From Halomonas sp. A11-A (GTDB taxonomy: Bacteria; Pseudomonadota; Gammaproteobacteria; Pseudomonadales; Halomonadaceae): a stretch of DNA of 64,000 nt. The stretch spans positions 30,131-94,130 of the forward strand of contig NZ_QGTM01000009.1 of NCBI RefSeq assembly GCF_003182195.1, written 5' to 3'. This document shows, piece by piece, positions 52,844-60,481 of the stretch. The first letter of the stretch is position 1, and each line of letters opens with the position of its first letter. The notes below the pieces were generated by a model, which worked only from the letters and a program-made list of their open reading frames with translations, did not search any database and had not been told where the DNA came from. A program made the translations under genes and the position numbers.

Positions 52844-54802
52844 TCACCACGGCATGGGCAGGTCCAGCAGCGTGCCTCGCGGTGGCGTCAGGCGCATCAG
52901 CGTGAACATGCCCTGGGCGACGGCGTACACCGCCATCCCGTAGAGCAGGGCGGTGTGCCAGCGCATCCGCGCGCAGCCGAGCAGCAGCCAGCCCAGCAGC
53001 AGCGGCGTGGCCAGGTTGAAGCCGATCAGCCACATGGCCAGGCCATAGCTCAGGATGCCGCCCAGGATGGGCAGTTCGCGGCGGCTGGCCAGGTTGGCAA
53101 CGCGCCCCTGACGATGAAGGCGGAACAGCTGGCGCCCCAGTACGTAGAGGCTCAGCAGCAGGCCGGGCACGATGCCCAGGCTCGGCATCAGCCGGGCGTT
53201 GGGGCGAAAGCCCAGCATCTCCACCAGTGCATAGCCGAAGGCCGCCACCATCAGCAGTGCGGTGAACACCACGATGCCGCTGTCGTGGCCCGGTGGCTCC
53301 TCGCCGGGTACGGCGGTCTCCGTCTGGGGCACGGCGGTGCGACGCCGACGCAGCCAGCGCACCGCGTTCAGCACCAGGGGAATGGCGATCAGCGAGGCGA
53401 TGATCAATACGCCGGGGCGAGTCAGCCAGGTGAAGCCGTGGATCTGGGTGGTCAGCCAGAAGTACTGCTCCATGGGCGTGGCCAGCACGAAGCCGACCAG
53501 CACCGGCGCCCGGGGAATGCCGGCATTCTTCATCAGCCAGCCGACAATGCCGAGCACCAGCAGGGCGAGGATGTCGCCGAAGGTCTGGGTGCCCTGGTAG
53601 GCGCCGGCCACCATGATCAGCAGCAGCGGCGCGGCGATCAGGGCGAAATTTACCCGGGTCAGGCGGGCGATGTAGGGGGTCACGGCGAAGCAGATGGCGG
53701 CGCCCATGACTGAGGCCAGCGCTACGCTCCACACGATCATATACATCAAGTCCGGCGATTCGCTGACCATGCGCGGGCCGGGGTAAAAGCCGAAGGAGAA
53801 CAGCGCGCCGAGGAAGATGGCCGCGGCGGGGCCGCCCGGCACGCTGAACAGCATGGTGGGCACGAGATCGGAGATCACCGTGGCGTTGTTGGCCCCCTCG
53901 GCGCTGGCCACGCCGCGGATCTCGCCCTTGCCGAAGCGACGCTTGTCCTTGGTGGTGCTCATGGCGTGGCCGTAGGCGATCCAGGTGGAGGCGCTGGCAC
54001 CCACCGCCGGGACGAAACCGCCGAAGATCCCGATCACCGAAGCACGGCAGATCAGCCACCGGCTGCGCCAGAATTCGCGAAAGCTCTCGCCCCACTTGCC
54101 CAGGGCCATCGGCTTGCCGGCGATGCCGCCGCCCGTGGCGACCATGCTGATCAGTTCGGCCACGGCGAACAGTCCCAGTGCCACGATGGGTAGCGACAGG
54201 CCGTCCATGAGATAGGACTGGCCGAAGATGAAGCGGTAGTTGGCGGCGGCCGGTGCGGCGCCGACCACGCCCAGCAGAATGCCGAAACAGGCGGCAGCCA
54301 GCCCCAGGGCGATATCCCTGCCGACCATGCTGGCGGCGAAGCACAGCCCCACCAGGGCGAACATAAACAGCTCCGGCGTGCCCAGGGCCAGCACCAGTGG
54401 GCCGGCAATGGGGATGGCGACGGAGAGAATCAGCGCGCCGAACAGCCCGCCCACCATGGAGGCGAGGAAGCCGACCCCCAGCGCCAGCGACGCCTTGCCC
54501 TGCTTGGCCAAGGCGTGGCCCTCGATGGCGGTGGGCGCCGAGGCCGGGGAGCCGGGTGCGCCGAGCAGCACCGAGGTGATGGTGTCCGAGGTATAGATCA
54601 CCGAGATGGCACCGAGCAGCATGGCCAGGCCGGCATAGCCGTCCATCAGGTAGATGAACGGCAGCAGGATGGACACGGCGGCCACACCACCCAGCCCCGG
54701 CAGCATGCCGAACACCATCCCTGCCAGCATGCCGGCGAAGAGCGCCAGCAGCCGTGCGGGCTGGAACAGGATGTCCAGGGCCGAAACGATATTCTCGAGC
54801 AC
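52844..54802 (-). CDS. Tripartite tricarboxylate transporter permease, TctA-TctB fusion
   Basis: Large permease of 652 residues. Residues ~1-490 are TctA: GMVFGMLPGLGGVAAVSILL, SVLLGAPGSPASAPTAIEGH, and PGGPAAAIFLGALFSFGFYP. TctA alone is about 500 aa. Residues ~510-652 add four helices (VVFTALLMVAAFGYALVEML; GILSYGLAMWLIGFNLATPL) and a TctB-like end, so the small subunit is fused at the C-terminus. No separate tctB is present in the cluster, which supports the fusion reading. Imports the ligand of the TctC-type protein upstream. Substrate unknown. Confidence 0.85.
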   Translation of the reverse strand: MLENIVSALDILFQPARLLALFAGMLAGMVFGMLPGLGGVAAVSILLPFIYLMDGYAGLAMLLGAISVIYTSDTITSVLLGAPGSPASAPTAIEGHALAKQGKASLALGVGFLASMVGGLFGALILSVAIPIAGPLVLALGTPELFMFALVGLCFAASMVGRDIALGLAAACFGILLGVVGAAPAAANYRFIFGQSYLMDGLSLPIVALGLFAVAELISMVATGGGIAGKPMALGKWGESFREFWRSRWLICRASVIGIFGGFVPAVGASASTWIAYGHAMSTTKDKRRFGKGEIRGVASAEGANNATVISDLVPTMLFSVPGGPAAAIFLGALFSFGFYPGPRMVSESPDLMYMIVWSVALASVMGAAICFAVTPYIARLTRVNFALIAAPLLLIMVAGAYQGTQTFGDILALLVLGIVGWLMKNAGIPRAPVLVGFVLATPMEQYFWLTTQIHGFTWLTRPGVLIIASLIAIPLVLNAVRWLRRRRTAVPQTETAVPGEEPPGHDSGIVVFTALLMVAAFGYALVEMLGFRPNARLMPSLGIVPGLLLSLYVLGRQLFRLHRQGRVANLASRRELPILGGILSYGLAMWLIGFNLATPLLLGWLLLGCARMRWHTALLYGMAVYAVAQGMFTLMRLTPPRGTLLDLPMPW

Positions 54803-54830
54803 GTTGCGATTCCTATGCGGGAGCGTCGAG

Positions 54831-54858
54831 TACGGCCAGCCCCGAGAGGCCGGCCGTA
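54831..54858 (-). terminator. Hairpin between tctC-type and tctAB-type genes
   Basis: TACGGCC / GGCCGTA arms (7 base pairs) around a 14-base centre that can extend the stem, in the 68-base gap. Possible attenuator that lowers permease relative to binding protein. Confidence 0.45.
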
Positions 54859-54870
54859 TCGGTTGCGAGC

Positions 54871-55962
54871 CTACAGCTCGACGTCGTACTTCTCGCTGAG
54901 CAGGGTGCGCAGGTAGTCGCGCACCTCGTCGGAGGGCTGCAGGGCCTCGCTCAACGAGTCGGTGACCGCCGAAGCCGGCAGCAGGTCATAGCCGCCGATG
55001 GCGTCCTGGCTCTGCTCCTGGTAGTCGGGATCGTCGTTGATGGCGGCGATGGTCTGCTCGAAGATCTCGACGACCTCGTCCGGCGTGCCCTCCGGCAGGT
55101 AGGCGGTGAGGCCGAAGTTGAAGGTGGTGGCCCCGATAGCCTGGAAGGCATCCCATTCCACACCGGAAGGCGGCTCACCATAAAGCTCTTCGTAGACCTC
55201 GTAGACCGTGGGGTAGTCTGGGAAGGCTAGATCACGTGCGCTCAATACGCCGTCATCGCCCACCGAGCCGGCGGACATGATCGGCACCGCTGAGCCCGCT
55301 TCAACCATATCCACCACTTGTGACATGTAGGCCGGGGTGAACTGGAAGTCGATATTGGTTTCGCCGCGCTCGAAGGCCAGGCGGGCAGGGCCACGGCCAT
55401 CAAAGCCAAGTACGGCACGCAGATCGAGTTCAAGCAGCTCGAAGGCGAGCAGTACGGGTAAGTCGCTGGCGGCAGCAGCAATGCCGCCATAGATTAAGGT
55501 CGTGTCGGGGGAGTGCAGGTCGGCGGAGCTCTCGATGCCGGTACGCGGCGAAACGTAAATCACGGCACCGAAGGGCAGGCTGTAAGCTGGGCGCATCGCC
55601 GCCAGGTCGTACTCCACCGCATCCATGCCCAGCACGTAGGGATTCGAAGTGGAAGAGGTGGTAAATAGGATTGTCTCGCCGTCGGGCTCGGCATTCTGCT
55701 GGAACCAGTTGGCCCCGAGAATCGAGCCACCGCCCGGGCGCGTGCGCACGTTGACCTGTGGGTTACCCGGTAGATGTTTTTCGAGGAAGGGCTCAAGGAA
55801 TTTGGCGGCGACGTAGGTGGCGCCGCCTTCACCGAACGGCACCACCACCTCGAGAGTTTTGCCGCTATAAAAGTCTTCCGCTTGGGCGGAACTGACGGCG
55901 AATCCGCTGGTGGCAACCAGCACAGCGGCGGCAAGGGTTTTGAGTGGGGGAAAAAGTATCAT
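54871..55962 (-). CDS. TctC/Bug-family solute-binding protein
   Basis: Periplasmic binding protein of the tripartite tricarboxylate transporter, 363 residues. Signal peptide about 1-28 (ending SSAQA). Bug-family features: LEVVVPFGEGGATYVAAKFL and NVRTRPGGGSILGANWFQQN. Slightly longer than the usual ~320 aa and with a divergent ligand loop. Upstream of the fused permease on the same strand, downstream of the FAH-family hydrolase. Base composition here is visibly less GC-rich than the flanks, suggesting a separate origin. Confidence 0.83.
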   Translation of the reverse strand: MILFPPLKTLAAAVLVATSGFAVSSAQAEDFYSGKTLEVVVPFGEGGATYVAAKFLEPFLEKHLPGNPQVNVRTRPGGGSILGANWFQQNAEPDGETILFTTSSTSNPYVLGMDAVEYDLAAMRPAYSLPFGAVIYVSPRTGIESSADLHSPDTTLIYGGIAAAASDLPVLLAFELLELDLRAVLGFDGRGPARLAFERGETNIDFQFTPAYMSQVVDMVEAGSAVPIMSAGSVGDDGVLSARDLAFPDYPTVYEVYEELYGEPPSGVEWDAFQAIGATTFNFGLTAYLPEGTPDEVVEIFEQTIAAINDDPDYQEQSQDAIGGYDLLPASAVTDSLSEALQPSDEVRDYLRTLLSEKYDVEL

Positions 55963-56034
55963 GGCGTGCTCCTGGTATTGTTGTGGCGCTCTAGGCGCAT
56001 TGTTGAACCTGGTATCGGCGCGCTCGTCGATCGG

Positions 56035-56919
56035 TTATCGGCCAACCCGGTTTTCCAGTGTGCCCAGGCCTTCGACCTCGATGCGTATGACATCGCCGGT
56101 TTGCAGGAATTTGGGGGGAGTGAAGCCGATGCCGACGCCCACGGGGGTACCGGTCAGGATCACGTCGCCCGGCTCGAGGGTGATACCCGCTGAGAGGGTT
56201 TCGATGAGTGTTGGTACATCGAATATCAGCTGGTCGAGGCGCGCGGACTGGCGTAGTTCATCATTGACCCAGCACTTGATGGTAGCATCCGAGCGGTTCA
56301 TTTCGTCGGCGGTGACGATCCATGGCCCCATGGGACAGAGGCCGTCGAGCGACTTGCCGAGATGCCACTGCTTGTGTCGTTGCTGCAAGTCGCGGGCGGT
56401 CACGTCGTTGGCAATGGTGTAGCCCCAGACGTGATCGTAAGCCTCGGCCTTCGTGATGCGGCGGCCGCCCTTGCCGATGATGATGGCGAACTCCGCTTCG
56501 TAGTCGAGCTGATCAGTGACCTCGGCGTGGAGGGGAATCTCATCGCCATGGGCGATCAGGGTGTTCCAGGCCTTGGTGAAGACGATGGGGTGCTTGGGTA
56601 CCACGTCGTCGGCGGTGGTGCTGCTGTCATAACCGGAGTTGCTGAACTCGGCGGCATGCTCGAAGTAATTCTTGCCGATACAGAACATGTTGCGATGGGG
56701 GTGAAGTGGTGCTTCGAGGCGTGCGGCATCGAGAGGCTCGCCATCACCCTTGGGTGCAATTCGGTTGCCCAGCTCGGCCCAGTTGCGAATCAGGTGCTGC
56801 ATGTCGCCCTGAAAGTCGGGTATCAGCGAGCTGAGCGGCCAATAGCGCTGGCCCGTGGCGTCGATCAGGGCGACGAGAGTGGGCTGGTCGGGCGCCGGCC
56901 GCAGAGTGGCGAATTTCAT
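56035..56919 (-). CDS. Fumarylacetoacetate hydrolase-family protein
   Basis: FAH-fold enzyme of 294 residues. Metal-binding acidic set in QLDYEAEFAIIIGKGG, an active-site block FCIGKNYFEHAAE near residue 79, and C-terminal VILTGTPVGVGIGFTPP. The family includes acylpyruvases, 2-keto-3-deoxy acid dehydratases and decarboxylases. In this module it presumably processes the carboxylate imported by the adjacent tripartite transporter, with the divergent GntR gene as regulator. The exact reaction cannot be assigned. Confidence 0.85.
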   Translation of the reverse strand: MKFATLRPAPDQPTLVALIDATGQRYWPLSSLIPDFQGDMQHLIRNWAELGNRIAPKGDGEPLDAARLEAPLHPHRNMFCIGKNYFEHAAEFSNSGYDSSTTADDVVPKHPIVFTKAWNTLIAHGDEIPLHAEVTDQLDYEAEFAIIIGKGGRRITKAEAYDHVWGYTIANDVTARDLQQRHKQWHLGKSLDGLCPMGPWIVTADEMNRSDATIKCWVNDELRQSARLDQLIFDVPTLIETLSAGITLEPGDVILTGTPVGVGIGFTPPKFLQTGDVIRIEVEGLGTLENRVGR

Positions 56920-56976
56920 GTGAATTGGCTCTCCTTGGTTCTGGTTTGGTTCTGCAATGAACGAGCCTAGAAGGCT

Positions 56977-57000
56977 ATTGGTACTCTTTCAAGTACTAAT
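56977..57000. promoter_or_regulatory. Palindromic operator, FAH-gntR intergenic region
   Basis: ATTGGTACT (56977-56985) and AGTACTAAT (56992-57000) form a 9-base inverted repeat with one mismatch and a 6-base spacer. It lies in the divergent promoter between the FAH-family gene and its GntR gene, unlike the ureide-regulon motif. Confidence 0.65.
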
Positions 57001-57087
57001 TCAGCCCGAAATTTTGCCTTGATGTATCAAATAGACTAGATTCAGCAGGGATTGGACCCGTAATGGTTGATGTGAAAAGGAAGCCAA

Positions 57088-57852
57088 GTGACCGATAGGC
57101 CAGTGCGTACCGCCGATGACAGCGATTTCCAGGAGTCCCTGGCCGAGAGCGGTATCCGCTCCGATGGCGCACGAGCCCTGGCGCGATACATCCAGGCGGA
57201 GATTGCCAGGGGGCGTTTCTCCCCCGGTCACCGCTTGCCTACCGAGCGTGAACTGAGCGAGCGCTTCGGCGCGTCACGCGGCGCGGTACGTAGGGTGCTG
57301 GGTCACTTCAAGTCCCTGGGCTTGATCACTCAGGTGGTGGGGAGCGGTACCTTCGTGGCGGAAGGGGGCGCTCCGCTCGGCCCAGCGGCGAAAGCCACTG
57401 GCATGGTCGAGTCGGGCGGCATGGCGGGGCAGGTCAGCCCGGCCCAGTTGATGGATGCCCGCCTGCTGATCGAGCCGCAGATGGTTTCCCTCATCGTGCG
57501 CTTCGCCACGGCCGACGACTTCGAGCGCATGCAGGAGTGTCTGGTGAGATCCGAGGCGGCCGCCAGCATCGAGGAGTTCGAGCACTGGGATGGCGCCCTG
57601 CACCAGGCCTTTGCCGAAGCCACGCACAACAACTTCTTCCTGCGTATCCTGGAGCTGACCAACGTGGTGCGCGAGGAAGGGGAGTGGGGGCGGCTCAAGC
57701 GGATCTCGCTGACGCCGGAGCGGCGTGAGCGCTACGAGATGCAGCATCGCGCCATCGTGGCCGCGCTGCGCGACCGCGACGAAGACACGGCAAGGGGCTT
57801 GCTGGAAGAGCACCTGCTGGAGGTGCAGCGCAACCTGTTCGGCCGACGCTGA
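57088..57852 (+). CDS. GntR/FCD-family regulator of the TTT-FAH module
   Basis: Regulator of 254 residues, distinct from the 46125-46859 protein. HTH about 35-95: GHRLPTERELSERFGASRGA then VRRVLGHFKSLGLI. FCD ligand set: MDARLLIEPQ, DGALHQAFAEATHN, MQHRAIVAAL and LEEHLLEVQ. Starts with GTG at 57088 behind AAGGA. Divergent from the FAH gene with a palindrome between, so it should control the FAH-TctC-TctAB unit. Confidence 0.85.
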   Translation: MTDRPVRTADDSDFQESLAESGIRSDGARALARYIQAEIARGRFSPGHRLPTERELSERFGASRGAVRRVLGHFKSLGLITQVVGSGTFVAEGGAPLGPAAKATGMVESGGMAGQVSPAQLMDARLLIEPQMVSLIVRFATADDFERMQECLVRSEAAASIEEFEHWDGALHQAFAEATHNNFFLRILELTNVVREEGEWGRLKRISLTPERRERYEMQHRAIVAALRDRDEDTARGLLEEHLLEVQRNLFGRR

Positions 57853-57878
57853 TATCGACGCGGCACATGCCGGATAAC

Positions 57879-57913
57879 CAAGCCGCCGGACGCCCAAGGC
57901 GTCCGGCGGCTTG
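57879..57913. terminator. Terminator after the second GntR gene
   Basis: Perfect 16-base-pair stem CAAGCCGCCGGACGCC and complement with a 3-base loop, 26 bases past the stop. The strongest hairpin in this half of the window. Confidence 0.88.
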
Positions 57914-58006
57914 CGTTGTGGCCAGCGTGAGACCGCTTGCCCTGTCGATCCCACGTTTTTCTGGTAGTGGGCCCTTACCTTGCCGGCCAGCTATCTTGCC
58001 GGTGCT

Positions 58007-58678
58007 TCACTGGCGGAAGCGCTGGCAGGGCGCCCAGTGCTTCATCAGCAGGAAGTAGGTCAGGCCGGCCGGGATCAGGCTGGCGTACCAGGAGACGGCG
58101 GAGAAGGTGAGGGCGGCGGCGATGCCCACCAGGGTGGCGATGAGCGCGGCGTAGTTGACGCCCTGATAGGGGCCGGTCTCGTCATAGAGCTTGCCGAGGT
58201 CCAGCGTACGACGGCGGATCAGGTAGTAGTCCACCACCAGGATGGCGAAGATCGGGCCGAGGAAGGCGGAGTAGGTCTGCACGAAGAGCTGCAGGCCGGC
58301 GGCGGATTCGGGCTGCACCAGCTTCCAGGGGAAGGTGGCGAAGGCCAGCAGGCCGACGATCACCGTGGAGGTGGCGAACTTGAGCTTGAACACGTCCATC
58401 AGCACGTAGGTCGGCGGCACCACGTTGTTGAGCACGTTGGTGGTGACCTGGGCGAAGGCGATGAACAGCAGCGTGGTCATCAGCAGCGGGGTGTTGTCCA
58501 CCGCGTTGGCGAACACCTGGATGGGGTCGGCGGTGCCGGTGGCCTCGGAGACCATGTAGCCGATCAGGCCCATGAACAGGGTGCAGGGTAGGATCGACAT
58601 GGCATAGATGGTGGTCAGGATGCTGGGGCGGGTACCGTGCTTGTGCTCCCGCGAATAGTCGCTGACGTTGAGCATCAT
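58007..58678 (-). pseudogene. Truncated NCS1 allantoin/cytosine permease
   Basis: C-terminal half of a nucleobase:cation symporter-1 transporter. 223 residues versus about 480-500 in the family. It begins at MLNVSDYSRE, which matches the Asn/Asp-Arg motif found after helix 6 of NCS1 proteins, so helices 1-6 are missing. The rest (PPTYVLMDVFKLKFATS; PIFAILVVDYYLIRRR) is well preserved. Upstream, only 69 bases separate it from the racemase stop and they encode nothing NCS1-like. An ATG with GGAA upstream could still be translated, but half a transporter is unlikely to work. The full gene would have been the allantoin or uracil permease of this island. Confidence 0.82.
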
Positions 58679-58747
58679 GGTGCGTTCCGGGGAGCGGGTT
58701 GTTGTTGTCGTGGGTGCTGCGAACTATCCGGTGGTGCGGGCGGCCGG

Positions 58748-59494
58748 TCAGCGGGCCGGGGCCAGGTGGGCGAAGCGCTCGAACTGGCCGAGCATCGGCT
58801 TGGGTCGCGGGTAGGCCAGGTCGCCGTGCTTGCTGGTGCCGAGCCCCAGGCCGACCAGCGCCTCGGCCAGCTTCACGGCGGCGGTAACGCCCTCGACCAC
58901 CGGCAGGCCCACCTCGCGGCTGATGGTGTCGGTGAGGTCGGCCATGCCGCCGCAGCCGAGCACGATGGCGCCGACGCCATCCTCGTCGCGGGCGCGGCGG
59001 CACTCCTCGATGATGCGGACAAGCGCTGCATCGGCGTTCTGCTCTAGGTCCAGCACCGGGATCTCCGCGGCGCGCACCCGGCGGCAGTGGTGGCGGAAGC
59101 CGTACTGCTCCAGCAGGTGCTCGGCGATGATGCCGGTGCGGCCCAGGGTGGTGACGATGGAGAAGCGGGTGCTGACCAGGGTGGCCATGTGGAAGGCCGC
59201 CTCGGCGATGCCGATCACCGGGGCGCGCGTGAGCTCCCGTGCGGCCAGCAGCCCCGGGTCCCCGAAACAGGCGATCACGTAGGCGTCGACCTCCGCCTGC
59301 TCGCCCGCCAGCACCTCGTCCAGCACGCCCACGGCGCTGATCGCCTCGTCGAAGTGGCTCTCGATGGAGACCGGCCCGCTGGCGGGCTGGGTGGCGGTGA
59401 CCCGGGTGCCGGGCGCGGCGATGCGGCGGGCGGCGTCGCCGATCGTCGCCGTCATGCCGGCGGTGGTATTGGGGTTGATGACGCGGATATGCAT
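58748..59494 (-). CDS. hpxA: Allantoin/hydantoin racemase family protein
   Basis: Cofactor-independent racemase of the Asp/Glu/hydantoin family, 248 residues. It interconverts R- and S-allantoin (HpxA) or hydantoins (HyuE). Two catalytic cysteines are visible: VIACFGDPGL and VLGCGGMADL. N-terminal MHIRVINPNTTAGMT. The frame is open to 59539; MHIRV at 59494 is the family start. The ureide genes around it and a TTGTACACAA site 38 bases upstream support allantoin racemase. Confidence 0.83.
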   Translation of the reverse strand: MHIRVINPNTTAGMTATIGDAARRIAAPGTRVTATQPASGPVSIESHFDEAISAVGVLDEVLAGEQAEVDAYVIACFGDPGLLAARELTRAPVIGIAEAAFHMATLVSTRFSIVTTLGRTGIIAEHLLEQYGFRHHCRRVRAAEIPVLDLEQNADAALVRIIEECRRARDEDGVGAIVLGCGGMADLTDTISREVGLPVVEGVTAAVKLAEALVGLGLGTSKHGDLAYPRPKPMLGQFERFAHLAPAR

Positions 59495-59531
59495 GGCAAG
59501 GGCCCTGTCTTGTGAACGGCTAATAATGTCT

Positions 59532-59541
59532 TTGTACACAA
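59532..59541 (-). promoter_or_regulatory. Ureide-regulon site F (racemase promoter)
   Basis: TTGTACACAA, one mismatch from TTGTATACAA, 38 bases upstream of the racemase start. Confidence 0.65.
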
Positions 59542-59654
59542 AATAGTTTTCTTTTGTTCAAGCTGCAACCCTCGGCTGTCAGGGCGGCGCTGGTCGATAT
59601 ATCCCATTAAATAAATAAGGTAATCCCCCGGCTTTGCCGGGGGACTACCCGAGG

Positions 59655-59715
59655 TTTGACCGTGTGATGCGGTCAAAGGGAACCTCCAATCTCGGCCAAG
59701 AGATAGGAAGTTCCC
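59655..59715 (+). promoter_or_regulatory. IS200 leader hairpins controlling tnpA
   Basis: Two inverted repeats precede tnpA. TTTGACC / GGTCAAA (59655-59661, 59671-59677) could act as a transcription barrier. GGGAAC...GTTCCC (59678-59715, with TCTC/GAGA inside) would bury the AGGA ribosome site at 59705-59708. This is the known IS200 arrangement for silencing transposase. Confidence 0.7.
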
Positions 59716-59716
59716 A

Positions 59717-60148
59717 ATGAGAGAGTACCAGAGTCTTGCTCACACAACATGGAACTGCAGGTATCATGTCGTGTTCATCCCCAAAAAGCGAAAGAAGGTG
59801 ATCTTTGGTGGTATCCGAAAACACCTTGGTGAGGTGTTCCATGAGCTGGCAAGACAGAAGGAGTGCCAGATCGTAGAGGGGCACCTGATGCGTGATCACG
59901 TTCACATGTGTATCAGCATCCCTCCGAAGCACTCGGTGTCACATGTGGTTGGCTACATCAAAGGGAAGAGTGCGATATCTATAGCCAGAAACTTCATGGG
60001 CAGATCGCGAAATTTCTCTGGTGAAAGCTTCTGGGCGAGAGGTTATTTCGTCTCGACAGTAGGGCTTGATGAAGGAATGGTAAGGGCCTATATCCGGAAT
60101 CAGGAAAAGGCGGATGAGCATTATGATCAGCTCAAGTTTGGAATGTGA
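59717..60148 (+). CDS. tnpA: IS200/IS605-family transposase TnpA
   Basis: Y1 HUH single-strand transposase, 143 residues. HUH motif at H61-V-H63 (MRDHVHMCISIPPKH) and the catalytic tyrosine probably Y125 (GMVRAYIRNQEK). The protein appears complete, so the element may be active. Codon use is less GC-rich than in neighbours. Hairpins AGCCGCCTTCAGGCGGCT (60152-60169) and GCCCCTTTGAGGGGC (60179-60193) follow the stop. Confidence 0.93.
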   Translation: MREYQSLAHTTWNCRYHVVFIPKKRKKVIFGGIRKHLGEVFHELARQKECQIVEGHLMRDHVHMCISIPPKHSVSHVVGYIKGKSAISIARNFMGRSRNFSGESFWARGYFVSTVGLDEGMVRAYIRNQEKADEHYDQLKFGM

Positions 60149-60338
60149 GGCAGCCGCCTTCAGGCGGCTCAGATTCTTGCCCCTTTGAGGGGCTAACAAT
60201 ATAAAGCCCCCGGCTTTGCCGGGGGATACTTACTATCAGTTAGTTGGTGATTTTGCGAGGGGGGCGAGAAGATAGTTAGCAATAGACCTTGGTCTATGCC
60301 GGGCGTTTCGGGCCAAAATGTCGGCTTTTACTACGTGC

Positions 60339-60352
60339 AACTGTATACAGTT
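60339..60352 (+). promoter_or_regulatory. Ureide-regulon site G (puuE promoter, distal)
   Basis: AACTGTATACAGTT, a perfect 14-base palindrome, 130 bases upstream of puuE and just right of the IS200 end. Confidence 0.65.
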
Positions 60353-60403
60353 TTTGCCCTGCACGAGGGCTTGCAGATAAAATGGACACAGCATATCTTG
60401 TCT

Positions 60404-60413
60404 TTGTATACAT
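60404..60413 (+). promoter_or_regulatory. Ureide-regulon site H (puuE promoter, proximal)
   Basis: TTGTATACAT, one mismatch from consensus, 68 bases upstream of puuE. The 60149-60481 gap contains the IS right end, site G and site H and no gene. Confidence 0.65.
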
Positions 60414-60481
60414 AAACCCGTTCGTTCACGTTCCGGCTCTCGGGCCGTCGCGACGGCCGATAACAACCAGGAAGCTTCGCC

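Larger units (their letters stand above)
59620..60230 (+). mobile_element. IS200-type insertion sequence (tnpA only)
   Basis: About 610 bases bounded by identical subterminal hairpins, CCCCCGGC-TTT-GCCGGGGG at 59625-59643 and 60207-60225. It carries a single HUH transposase gene, no tnpB and no terminal inverted repeats or target duplication, as expected for the IS200 group. GC content is clearly below that of the flanking genes. Inserted between the allantoin racemase and puuE promoters. Exact ends are approximate. Confidence 0.88.

Noticed and set aside
57019..57030. TTGATGTATCAA as an FNR site near the second GntR gene
   Set aside because: The spacer between half sites is 2 rather than 4 bases, so it does not fit FNR/Anr; it may be part of the GntR operator.
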